A DNA stretch of 32,064 nucleotides from Manganibacter manganicus (GTDB lineage: Bacteria > Pseudomonadota > Alphaproteobacteria > Rhizobiales > Rhizobiaceae): NCBI RefSeq assembly GCF_002075885.1, contig NZ_MDET01000029.1:1-32064 (forward strand), given 5' to 3'. The notes beneath the pieces are model-generated. The model was not told the DNA's origin. It was given only the letters and a program-made list of their open reading frames with translations, and made no database searches. Within the stretch, counting starts at the first letter, position 1. Each line of letters begins with the position of its first letter. The position numbers were made by a program, and so were the translations under genes. Positions 14,791 through 22,448 of this stretch are shown here, piece after piece.

Positions 14791-15318
14791 CTACCAGTAA
14801 GGCGAAGCAGGCTCATCGCCGAAGCTTTCGGCAATGCGGCGGCGGGTTGCCGGCGTGGTGCCTTGCGGTAGCGCCGCGAGTGGGAAGAAGCCGGCTTCGG
14901 CAATCTCCCGGTCGGGCATTTTCGGAGCCGTCTGGGTGAATTCTTCAATAAGATAGAACGCGACATGATCGCGCCGGCTGGCTTGCCGGTTGAAATGGAT
15001 CGATCGAAGGACAGGCGGCGCTGTGAGCATTATGTTGCCTTCCTCTGCCAGTTCGCGTCCGAGAGATTCCGCCATCGTTTCAGCCACCTCGACGCCGCCG
15101 CCCGGCAATTGCCAGCCCGGCACATAGGTGTGACGAATGAGGAAAACCGTGTTTTCCGCTCTGTCGTGGATCAACCCACGCACGCCGAGTGTCATCGGCC
15201 GGCGCAGCCTGAAATAGAGATGGAACAGCTTTGAGCGCAGGCCCGGCCAACCGGCCTGGCGAGAAGCGGCGTCGTCTTGAATCGCGGTCATTGGCAAAAC
15301 AGTGAGTGGAAAGGCCAT
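14791..15318 (-). CDS. NUDIX hydrolase
   Basis: NUDIX enzymes hydrolyse nucleoside diphosphates linked to other groups. The box is visible at residues 74-96 of this 175-residue protein: G-x5-E80-x7-R88-E89-L-x-E92-E93-x-N-I. The usual glycine near the end of the box is Asn95 here; all metal-binding glutamates are kept. A PGWQLPGG segment precedes it. The start at 15318 is favoured by GGGAGG four bases upstream; an internal ATG at 15291 lacks one. The start codon is only 23 bp from that of the divergent phosphoesterase. Substrate is unknown. Confidence 0.88.
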   Translation of the reverse strand: MAFPLTVLPMTAIQDDAASRQAGWPGLRSKLFHLYFRLRRPMTLGVRGLIHDRAENTVFLIRHTYVPGWQLPGGGVEVAETMAESLGRELAEEGNIMLTAPPVLRSIHFNRQASRRDHVAFYLIEEFTQTAPKMPDREIAEAGFFPLAALPQGTTPATRRRIAESFGDEPASPYW

Positions 15319-15322
15319 TCGG

Positions 15323-15340
15323 CCTCCCTTAAGAGGAGGG
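15323..15340. promoter_or_regulatory. Back-to-back ribosome binding sites in a 23-bp divergent spacer
   Basis: The spacer holds CCTCCC (15323-15328, GGGAGG on the minus strand) for the NUDIX gene and AGAGGAGGG (15332-15340) for the phosphoesterase gene. There is no space for promoters, so these must lie within the opposite coding sequences if both starts are right. Confidence 0.6.
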
Positions 15341-15341
15341 T

Positions 15342-16277
15342 ATGTTCAGGCTCGCGCATATTTCCGATGTCCATCTGGGGCCGTTGCCCGGTGTAACCTA
15401 TCGCGATCTCGCCTCCAAGCGGGCGGTCGGCTATGTCAACTGGCAGCGTAACCGTAGCCGCCATATGCAGGATTCGGTCCTCGACACGATCGTCGCCGAT
15501 CTCAAGGCACAAGTGCCGGATCATCTGGCCGTTACCGGCGATCTGGTCAATCTGGCGCTCGACGGCGAGATCGAGATGGCGCGTCTGTGGCTTGAGATGT
15601 TGGGAAAGCCGCATGACGTTTCCGTGGTGCCCGGTAATCACGACGCCTATGTGCCGGGCGCCTTCGATAAGGCCTGTCGTGCCTGGGCGCCATGGATGCG
15701 AGGCGACGGTGCGGAAGGTCCGGTCAGCCGCGAGACCTTTCCCTATCTGCGGGTGCGCGACAAGATCGCCTTGATTGGCGTGACCACCGCACGTGCGACC
15801 GCACCCTTCATGGCGACCGGCTTCTTTCGTGAAGGCCAGGCGCGCCGATTGGCAACGACGCTGTCGGAAACGGCACGGCGCGGCCTTTTCCGGGTGGTGA
15901 TGATCCATCATCCGCCGCTGCGCGGCGCAGTCCCGCAGCACAAGCGGCTGTTCGGCATTTCACGGTTTCAGAAGACACTCGACCGCCACGGTGCGGAACT
16001 TGTCCTGCATGGCCATTCGCATGAGCCGACGCTCAACTATTGGATTGGTCCCTCGGGACAGCGCATCCCGCTTGTCGGCGTGGCTGCGGCTGGCCAGGGA
16101 CCGGGTGGCTCTCACCCGGCCGCGCAATACAATCTCATCGATATCGAGGGCGACAGGGGTGATTGGCGGATTCTTCTGACGCGTCGTGGATTGAGCGGGC
16201 CGGCAATGCCGCCTGCCGAGATCGAAGCCACTGATCTGACGAACGGCGATGCCCCGCAACTGCTGTTCAAAAGCTGA
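15342..16277 (+). CDS. Calcineurin-like metallophosphoesterase
   Basis: This 311-residue cytoplasmic protein carries the full set of dimetal phosphoesterase motifs. These are ISDVHLG (residues 8-14), VTGDLVN, VPGNHDAY, MIHHPPL and LHGHSHEP, supplying the Asp, Asn and His ligands of the two-metal centre. The order and spacing resemble the class III cyclic-nucleotide phosphodiesterase (CpdA/Icc) group, though the substrate cannot be assigned from sequence. AGAGGAGGG gives a strong ribosome site. Its last 11 bases overlap the 3' end of the convergent gene, so the two transcripts are antisense at their ends. Confidence 0.9.
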   Translation: MFRLAHISDVHLGPLPGVTYRDLASKRAVGYVNWQRNRSRHMQDSVLDTIVADLKAQVPDHLAVTGDLVNLALDGEIEMARLWLEMLGKPHDVSVVPGNHDAYVPGAFDKACRAWAPWMRGDGAEGPVSRETFPYLRVRDKIALIGVTTARATAPFMATGFFREGQARRLATTLSETARRGLFRVVMIHHPPLRGAVPQHKRLFGISRFQKTLDRHGAELVLHGHSHEPTLNYWIGPSGQRIPLVGVAAAGQGPGGSHPAAQYNLIDIEGDRGDWRILLTRRGLSGPAMPPAEIEATDLTNGDAPQLLFKS

Positions 16278-16878
16278 CCTTCATCGCCATCAGGCGATCC
16301 CAGAACAGGACGATGGCGAAAATCAGCCCGACCAGCGCGCCGGCGGCAAGCACAGCCAGACCTGACAGCACCGCACGCCAAAGTCGGGCCTGCTTGCTCT
16401 CGCGCAGGGACGGTCCGGCCTCGATCACGAGGGACCGCTTGACGTCGGCATCCGGACCCGCGCCATCGTCCAACATGCGCTGGCGCTCGACGACCCGTTC
16501 CGCGATATAGCGCGTGACCTGATCGGCGACTGGCTTCATTTCCGTCGATTCAGCCAGGATCACGCGGCCGATACGGGTGTCCTTGAGGAAGCGATAGGTG
16601 CGTCGGTCGCGCCCCATCGCAACATGGCTGACGGCGTCGATCCACAGCCGCGGTTGCAGGCCCGAGGAAAGGGCGAAATCGAAATTGTCCATATCCGTGG
16701 GCACGTCGGCGAAGACCGGTGCCAGTTCGGCGGCCAGGAGTTCGAGGCGCATACGGTGCGCATCGCGCATCTCGACGACGACGTCATCGCGGTCGGCCAG
16801 TGCGTTCTTCACCTCCCTGACCGCGTCGGACAACTTTCGCGGTGGAGCGATCGATGTTGTTTCGCCTGCATTCTTCAT
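16267..16878 (-). CDS. Hypothetical protein with C-terminal membrane anchor
   Basis: No named family is recognised. The 203-residue protein has a soluble helical N-terminal part of about 165 residues (VREVKNALADRDDVVVEMRDAHRMRLELLAAELAPVF; then a region with DFALSSGLQPRLWIDAVSHV and DRRTYRFLKDTRIGRVILAES). A single C-terminal membrane helix (AVLSGLAVLAAGALVGLIFAIVLFW) is followed by a short basic tail, so it is probably a tail-anchored inner-membrane protein facing the cytoplasm. It overlaps the phosphoesterase 3' end by 11 bp in opposite orientation. The composition and base use match neighbours, so it is most likely a real conserved rhizobial gene. Confidence 0.7.
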   Translation of the reverse strand: MKNAGETTSIAPPRKLSDAVREVKNALADRDDVVVEMRDAHRMRLELLAAELAPVFADVPTDMDNFDFALSSGLQPRLWIDAVSHVAMGRDRRTYRFLKDTRIGRVILAESTEMKPVADQVTRYIAERVVERQRMLDDGAGPDADVKRSLVIEAGPSLRESKQARLWRAVLSGLAVLAAGALVGLIFAIVLFWDRLMAMKVSF

Positions 16879-16988
16879 TGGCGCGGCTCTCGCGGGCTGA
16901 CTAACAACCCGTTATCATAAAAGGGGTGGGGGATATATCTACTGCCTCAAAGCCGGAAATCCAGGCGGCAGAACTGAGGAGGGCGTAT

Positions 16989-18728
16989 TCAGGAGCCGCT
17001 GCCGAGACCGGCTGCACGCAGCGCGGCCACCAGACGGTCGGTCAAGTCGGGCGGATAATTACGCTTTACGAGAGCACTTCTCGGATCGGCGCTGAACTTG
17101 GGAAACCTGGTCGTCAACTCACTCAGGAGATTGCCACGAACCTTGGCGTTGCCGTCGTTGTTGGCGGCGATCAGACGTGCTGCGAGATAATGCGATTTGT
17201 TGGCTGTCGGAGCGAGTGCCGCAGCGGTGGTCATCGCCTTTTTCTCGTCCCCTAGCATGAATTCACCAAGAAACAGGCCGAAATCCCACCAGGCCGGATG
17301 GGCGCTGGAAGCTTCGACGGCGCGCGCCATCAGGGGCGTGCCCTGATTGTAATCGCCTGCGAAAATGAGCGCATAGGCATAGGAGGCGGCCATGGCGAGA
17401 TTGAACGTGTTGAGTTCATAGGCCTTGCGCAGCCAGCGAATCGACTCGCTTGGATTGCCGAGCCGGGAGTTGATGTAGCCATAGGCGCGATAAGCGTAAG
17501 CGCTTGTCGCTCCCATCTGGAGAGCCTGCTGGGCGAATGCCAGGGCCTGCTCGGGCGTTGCGCCCGGCGGGTAGGCGTAATGATCGGTAACAGCCTCCAT
17601 ATGCAAGGAAGCCAACTCCGAATAGACGAGAGGCGAGCGTGCGCGTTGCCGTGCCAGCTTCTCGAAGCAGCGATAGGCGGCTTGATGGTTCCTGGCATTC
17701 TGGTCGAGATAATAGTCGTCGCCGAGCATCAGGCATGCGGTCAAGCCTTTCTGCAGGCCGGCCTGTTCGATCATGCTGTAGATCATGCCCGAAGGCGATG
17801 TCGCGCCGGTCAGTAGCGTGGCGATGCGGTCTTCGATATGCGGAGGGCGTGCCTCCTGTGCCGTCAGGATACGCGAATGCAGCACCTTTCCGGTCACGAC
17901 GTTCTGCAACTCGACCGATACGGAGCCGGCATCGGGACCGGGCGCGATCTTGAAGATAAAGCTGGTTGCGTCCTTGAGCGGGTCAGGTTTGCGATCGAAG
18001 TCGCGGCCGATGAAATTGATCGTCTCGAAACCCGACAAGCCAGCGCGCGTCAGGGCAGCGACACGGGCGGTTCCGGGACTGGATGCCCGGACAGAGAGAT
18101 AGACAGTCGGGAGTTCCTCGGCCTTGTTGTAAAGTGCGATGCTCGATGTGATCGCGGCCAGATCGTTCGACGTGCCCATCTCGGCGGTGATCGGGGTGAC
18201 GGCGCCAAACTGGCGCAAGATGATGAAACTCAGCATCGCGATGACGATACCGATTGCCGCCCACAGGAATTGCAGATGGCGAGCGAGCGGAATTATGGTC
18301 GGACCTCCAATCTGGATGTTCGATTCATCAGCGCCAGCCCAGGCTGTCGCCTCACCCTCTGCCGATTCCGTGCGCGCCGGTTCGGTCTCATTTGTTTCAT
18401 AGACTGGAACATATGAGCCGCGAGGAATGGTAATATGGATCGGGTCAGTCGCGCCCTCATGCGCAAAATACTGTTGCAGCAATTCGCGCAACCGGCCGGC
18501 CTGCACGCGCACCACGGCATCCGTGGACGGATCGAAATCGGCATCTTTGCCGAAGACGTCCATGGCAATGGCAAATCCCTTGAGTTTGTCGGACTCGCCG
18601 GCCAGGTCGCGCTCGACAACATAACGCAGAAGCTCGCGCGCGCGCTCCGAACGGCCGAACGTTTCGCTGGCGAGCATGCGTTTCAGCGCTTCGCGCACTG
18701 CGGGGGCAGCAGGCGTGGAATGCGACAA
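16989..18728 (-). CDS. Membrane protein with N-terminal DNA-binding-like domain and TPR-type C-terminus
   Basis: The 579-residue protein begins at TTG with GGGAGGG ten bases upstream. Residues 1-112 (VREALKRMLASETFGRSERARELLRYVVERDL; FDPSTDAVVRVQAGRLRELLQQYF; ITIPRGSYVPVYE) form a conserved module that precedes membrane and TPR or TolB-like domains in many signalling proteins. It resembles a CadC-type winged helix. A single membrane helix follows (about residues 148-172, FLWAAIGIVIAMLSFIIL). Then come a TolB-like region (about 185-300) and Ala/Tyr-rich helical repeats from about 330 to 540 that fit TPR units (PEQALAFAQQALQMGATSAYAYRAYGYINSRLGNPSE). It is probably a membrane-bound regulator sensing the envelope. 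No cyclase domain is present. Its targets are unknown; it stands alone downstream of leuA. Confidence 0.75.
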   Translation of the reverse strand: MSHSTPAAPAVREALKRMLASETFGRSERARELLRYVVERDLAGESDKLKGFAIAMDVFGKDADFDPSTDAVVRVQAGRLRELLQQYFAHEGATDPIHITIPRGSYVPVYETNETEPARTESAEGEATAWAGADESNIQIGGPTIIPLARHLQFLWAAIGIVIAMLSFIILRQFGAVTPITAEMGTSNDLAAITSSIALYNKAEELPTVYLSVRASSPGTARVAALTRAGLSGFETINFIGRDFDRKPDPLKDATSFIFKIAPGPDAGSVSVELQNVVTGKVLHSRILTAQEARPPHIEDRIATLLTGATSPSGMIYSMIEQAGLQKGLTACLMLGDDYYLDQNARNHQAAYRCFEKLARQRARSPLVYSELASLHMEAVTDHYAYPPGATPEQALAFAQQALQMGATSAYAYRAYGYINSRLGNPSESIRWLRKAYELNTFNLAMAASYAYALIFAGDYNQGTPLMARAVEASSAHPAWWDFGLFLGEFMLGDEKKAMTTAAALAPTANKSHYLAARLIAANNDGNAKVRGNLLSELTTRFPKFSADPRSALVKRNYPPDLTDRLVAALRAAGLGSGS

Positions 18729-18816
18729 GTCTTGGATTCCCTCCCAAGCGTACGGTTTACGATGCGATCATATAGGCCCGGTTGACCTGCACAAGCGCGC
18801 ATCCCGCATGCCACCC

Positions 18817-18844
18817 ACGCCTGCCGACTTTTCCCGGCAGGCGT
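18817..18844 (-). terminator. Hairpin downstream of leuA
   Basis: ACGCCTGCCG and CGGCAGGCGT form a perfect 10-bp stem with an 8-base loop, 24 bp after the leuA stop. There is no clear T-run on the minus strand, so intrinsic termination may be weak. Confidence 0.5.
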
Positions 18845-18868
18845 AGCTTTATGGTTAACCAGTTCGTG

Positions 18869-20608
18869 TCAGCCAGCCTGAAGCGCAACGATGCGGTTGG
18901 CCGCCGACACCACGGCTTCAAGCGAGGCGGACGAAATGTTGGTGTTGATGCCGGCGCCAAACAACTTTCCGCCAGGATGCTCCATCTCGACATAGGCGAT
19001 GGCCGAAGCGTTCGAGCCGCGCTGCATCGAATGCTCGGAATAGTCGAGCACCGACATCGCCACGCCGACATGCTTGGAGAGCGCATCGACGAAACCGTCG
19101 ATCGGGCCGGTGCCTGTGCCGGTGACCGTCATTTCCCTGCCATTGTCGAGGATGGTCGCCTCGACAATGCGCTGACCCTTCACCGCCGTATCGGGATAGG
19201 TGCGATGTTCGATATATTTGAAGCGTGCGTCGGGCTGGTCGACATAGGTTTCGAGGAACTGCGCATGAATGCGCTTGACCGGAACTTCCTTGCCTTCCTC
19301 GTCGGTGATGGCCTGGATGGCCTGGCTGAACTCGATCTGCAGATTGCGCGGCAGGTTCAAACCGTAATCGGCCTGCAGCACATAGGCGATACCGCCCTTG
19401 CCGGATTGCGAGTTGATGCGGATGATCGCCTCATAGCTGCGCCCCACATCCTGGGGATCGATGGGCAAATAAGGCACTTCCCACAATTCCGTATTGGCCT
19501 TCTTGAGCGCTCTCATGCCCTTATTGATGGCATCCTGATGCGAGCCGGAAAAAGCGGTATAGACCAGTTCACCAACGTAAGGATGCCGCTCGGGAATCGC
19601 GAGTTGGTTGGAATATTCGTAGACGTCCTTCATCCGGGTAATGTCGGAGCAATCCAGCTTCGGATCGACGCCTTGCGTGTACATGTTGAGCGCCAGCGTC
19701 ACGATATCGACATTGCCGGTGCGCTCGCCATTGCCGAACAGCGTGCCTTCGACGCGGTCGGCGCCGGCCATCAGGCCGAGTTCGGTGGTGGCAATACCGG
19801 TGCCGCGGTCGTTGTGCGGGTGCAGTGAAATAATCAGGTTTTCGCGGTTGTCGAGATTGCGGCACATCCACTCGATGCGGTCGGCATAGGTGTTGGGTGT
19901 CGCCATCTCGACGGTGGAGGGGAGGTTGACGATCAATTTGTTGTCGGGCGTCGGCCGCACGATCTCGGTGACCGCATTGCAGATCTCCAATGCCACTTCC
20001 AGTTCGGTGCCGGTGAAGCTTTCGGGCGAATATTGGAAGCGATATCCGCCGCCAGCCTTCGCGGCCATGTCGGTGATCATCTTGGCGGCGTCGGTGGCGA
20101 TCCGCTTGATGCCGGCGACGTCCTTTTCGAACACCACGCGGCGCTGCAACTCGCTGGTGGAGTTATAGAAATGCACGATCGGCGTTCTGGCACCCCGAAG
20201 CGCTTCAAACGTGCGGGAGATCAGTTCCGGCCGGCACTGCACCAGAACCTGCAAATCCACATCATCGGGCACGTCGCCTTCTTCGATGCACCAGCGGGCG
20301 AAGTCGAAATCGGTCTGCGAGGCCGAAGGGAAGCCCACTTCGATCTCACGAAAGCCCATGTCGAGCAGCAACTGGAACATGCGCGCCTTGCGCTCATGCC
20401 CCATCGGGTCGATCAGGGCCTGGTTGCCGTCGCGCAGGTCGACCGAGCACCAGATGGGAGCATGATCGATGACCTTGTCCGGCCAGGTGCGATCCTTGAG
20501 ACTAACGGTGGGATAGGGGGCGTATTTGCGGGTGGCGTCCGGCATTCCCCTGGCGGTTGTATGCGGCACGGCATGGCCGGAGGCGCTTGTCGGTTTGATC
20601 TGGTTCAT
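18869..20608 (-). CDS. leuA: 2-isopropylmalate synthase (long form)
   Basis: LeuA condenses acetyl-CoA with 2-ketoisovalerate, the first committed step of leucine synthesis. The 579-residue size and lineup match the long-form enzyme (Mycobacterium-like LeuA2 group). An HMGL-type TIM barrel carries WCSVDLRDGNQAL near residue 50, with its metal and catalytic Asp/Arg, and SLHPHNDRGTG with the metal-binding histidines. A C-terminal LeuA dimer regulatory domain (about 440-579, with GTGTGPIDGFVDALSKHVG) is where leucine feedback acts in the family. The start ATG 20608 has GAGGA 11 bases upstream; an earlier ATG at 20665 has less support. A leader peptide and attenuator precede it. Confidence 0.95.
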   Translation of the reverse strand: MNQIKPTSASGHAVPHTTARGMPDATRKYAPYPTVSLKDRTWPDKVIDHAPIWCSVDLRDGNQALIDPMGHERKARMFQLLLDMGFREIEVGFPSASQTDFDFARWCIEEGDVPDDVDLQVLVQCRPELISRTFEALRGARTPIVHFYNSTSELQRRVVFEKDVAGIKRIATDAAKMITDMAAKAGGGYRFQYSPESFTGTELEVALEICNAVTEIVRPTPDNKLIVNLPSTVEMATPNTYADRIEWMCRNLDNRENLIISLHPHNDRGTGIATTELGLMAGADRVEGTLFGNGERTGNVDIVTLALNMYTQGVDPKLDCSDITRMKDVYEYSNQLAIPERHPYVGELVYTAFSGSHQDAINKGMRALKKANTELWEVPYLPIDPQDVGRSYEAIIRINSQSGKGGIAYVLQADYGLNLPRNLQIEFSQAIQAITDEEGKEVPVKRIHAQFLETYVDQPDARFKYIEHRTYPDTAVKGQRIVEATILDNGREMTVTGTGTGPIDGFVDALSKHVGVAMSVLDYSEHSMQRGSNASAIAYVEMEHPGGKLFGAGINTNISSASLEAVVSAANRIVALQAG

Positions 20609-20700
20609 GGCTGTTTCATTCCTCGACCGGCACGGCATGAATGGCGACTGGCCTGCCGTTGGCACGGTTTTGCTATACGGATGTCACGGTGCGAATGAAA

Positions 20701-20758
20701 GGAGCATGGCGCCATATGGCGGTCTCGACCGCCGGGCGCTCCTTCAGCGAGCCCGGCG
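20701..20758 (-). promoter_or_regulatory. leuA transcription attenuator (competing hairpins)
   Basis: In the minus-strand RNA, CGCCGGGC at the end of the leader peptide gene (20751-20758) is exactly complementary to GCCCGGCG (20730-20737), forming an antiterminator. The second arm overlaps a terminator-like structure. That structure has inner hairpin GGCGGTC-GA-GACCGCC (20718-20733) closed by GGAGC/GCTCC (20738-20742 with 20701-20705) and is followed by TTTCATT. The two folds are mutually exclusive, the classic layout of ribosome-controlled attenuation. Leu codons just upstream supply the sensor. The T-run is weak. Confidence 0.7.
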
Positions 20759-20863
20759 ATCGCCGATAAGGCCGAGAAGAAGCAGCGCCGAAGCAAGCGC
20801 GCGCACGGTTTCGCCGGCAAAACCGGTGCGGTGCGAAGCAGCCTGTACATGACGCTTGTTCAT
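20744..20863 (-). CDS. leuL: Leucine leader peptide of leuA
   Basis: This 39-codon reading frame runs from ATG 20863 to TGA 20744. It contains six leucines in residues 23-32, including four consecutive ones at 27-30 (ALASALLLLGLIGD). The stop overlaps the attenuator structure, 136 bp before the leuA start. It lies in the 5' leader of leuA and has no Shine-Dalgarno that can be recognised. A ribosome stalled at the Leu codons for lack of charged tRNA-Leu would cover the sequence just before the antiterminator. Attenuators upstream of leuA have been predicted in alphaproteobacteria. The basic N-terminal stretch (NKRH) is unexplained. Confidence 0.75.
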   Translation of the reverse strand: MNKRHVQAASHRTGFAGETVRALASALLLLGLIGDRRAR

Positions 20864-20907
20864 GCCGCATTTCTTACAGCAGCGGTGATGGCGAGGCAAT
20901 AGTCCGT

Positions 20908-21996
20908 TCATTCGCGCACGCTGCGGGCGATCAGCCGGGCAAGGCTTGGTCCCAACAATAATACGAGCATGAACCGGATGGTCTGCAGAGCCATGACAAA
21001 GGCAATATCGACATTGTTGGTGGCCGCGGCGATGATGGCGATGGAATCCATGCCGCCGGGGCTGGTCGCCAGATAAGCGGTGAGCGGGTCGATCCCCACC
21101 AGATGGCTGAGCAACCAGGCCAACCCGCCGCAGAAGGCGATGAGGATCAGGATTGATGCAATGATTTGCGGCAGCGCGCGTGCCGCATGACGCAGGATGG
21201 CCTTGGTGAAATTGAGGCCGATCGCCCAGCCGATCAGGGCATAGCTTGCGGCCAGAAGCCATTCCGGCAACTGGAAATCGATGCCGCCGCCGAGATGCAG
21301 GATGGTGCCGAGGATCATCGCCCCGAGGAAATAGGGAGAGGGCAATTTCAGCAGCCGGCCAGCAAGCCCGCCGATCAGTGCCACCAGCACCGTTGCCCCG
21401 AAACCATGGGGATCGAGCGACGGAAACCAGACGATGTGAGGAGGCACGACTCCGGAGGTGTCTACCCATAATTTCGCGACAAGCGCCGCCGTCATCGAAA
21501 CAAAGATGACACGCATATATTGCATGAAGGCGACGAGGCGCTGGTCCGCGCCGAAGGCGCCGGCCATCAACACCATCGCGGTGGCCGCGCCCGGCGAAGA
21601 CCCCCATACGGCTGTCGTGCCAGGCAGGATGCGCCAGCGGCTGATCAGCCATCCCAACAGGCTCGAGGCCGCAATTGTGGCCAGAACGCAACCGAGGAAG
21701 AGAGGCCATTCGGCGCGAAACGTGCCGAAGATATCCGGGGAGACTGAATCGGCGATCAGACAGCCGATGACGGCTTGCGCGGCGTTGAACAACGGGCGCG
21801 GCACGCGCACCGTTGCATCACTGGTGCCGGCGAATATTGCCGCAAGCATCGGTCCGATCAGCAATGACGCCGGAAGAGTGGCTGCTTCCAGCGCGCCGAC
21901 CAACAATAGCGACACTGCCAGAATGGCAAGCCATTGCCATGGCTGCGCAAGGCGCGCCATGCAGGCGGGGGTCGGTGGTGGCGTGGATTGGTCCAT
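20908..21996 (-). CDS. AbrB-family integral membrane transporter-like protein
   Basis: The 362-residue protein is almost wholly hydrophobic, with about ten to eleven membrane helices in two similar halves, each containing a Gly-rich loop (for example VWGSSPGAATAMVLMAGAFGAD and LATSPGGMDSIAIIAAATNN). This duplicated SPGxxx pattern is typical of the AbrB/AmoA-like membrane family (PF05145). The name is misleading: it is neither the AbrB transcription factor nor a true ammonia monooxygenase. Substrate is unknown. It is in line with the small monooxygenase-like gene 66 bp upstream and ends 44 bp before the leuA leader start, so the leuA promoter probably overlaps its 3' end. Confidence 0.85.
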   Translation of the reverse strand: MDQSTPPPTPACMARLAQPWQWLAILAVSLLLVGALEAATLPASLLIGPMLAAIFAGTSDATVRVPRPLFNAAQAVIGCLIADSVSPDIFGTFRAEWPLFLGCVLATIAASSLLGWLISRWRILPGTTAVWGSSPGAATAMVLMAGAFGADQRLVAFMQYMRVIFVSMTAALVAKLWVDTSGVVPPHIVWFPSLDPHGFGATVLVALIGGLAGRLLKLPSPYFLGAMILGTILHLGGGIDFQLPEWLLAASYALIGWAIGLNFTKAILRHAARALPQIIASILILIAFCGGLAWLLSHLVGIDPLTAYLATSPGGMDSIAIIAAATNNVDIAFVMALQTIRFMLVLLLGPSLARLIARSVRE

Positions 21997-22062
21997 TCTG
22001 TGCTGATAACCTTTCCAGGGGCCGATGCGAAGCCGCCGGACAAGGAAGGCTATCGACGGCGG

Positions 22063-22362
22063 TCAGGATTTCGGCAAACCGAATCCGCCTGCCGGTTCGG
22101 TCTCGATCTGGAAGTCGAACCCGACGATGAGCGGTTTGGCCCTGGCGATTGCCTCCTGCACTTCGGGTAGGGACAATGACGCCTTGTGGCTTGCCGCATC
22201 GACCCACACCTCCGTAACCCATATGGCGGTGGTGTCGGCAGGGTCACGGGCGACGATGTAGTTGAGGCAACCCGGCAGAGAGCCGGTGGCCTGGAGCAGG
22301 ATATCGAGCAGTTCTTCGCGCTTTCCGGGCGCGGAGCGGATCTTCCCGATCAGGCCATGCAT
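22063..22362 (-). CDS. Antibiotic biosynthesis monooxygenase (ABM) domain protein
   Basis: This 99-residue protein is a single ABM-type ferredoxin-like domain: MHGLIGKIRSAPGKREELLDIL, then GCLNYIVARDPADTTAIWVTEVWVDAASHKAS and a final PLIVGFDF strand. Such proteins dimerise and act as cofactor-less quinone-forming monooxygenases or haem-degrading proteins; others have no known activity. The Trp and His of WVTEVW and SHKAS are the usual family landmarks. ATG 22362 is preceded by GGGAGA, so a start seven codons upstream is less likely. It lies between the CDF exporter and the AbrB-type gene on the same strand. Confidence 0.85.
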   Translation of the reverse strand: MHGLIGKIRSAPGKREELLDILLQATGSLPGCLNYIVARDPADTTAIWVTEVWVDAASHKASLSLPEVQEAIARAKPLIVGFDFQIETEPAGGFGLPKS

Positions 22363-22448
22363 GCTGTTGTCTCCCTTGCGCAAAATACCACCGGAACGAG
22401 ACTAGCACGAATTTTGTGAAATCGGCATGGGCCTGTACGGCTCCCTGC

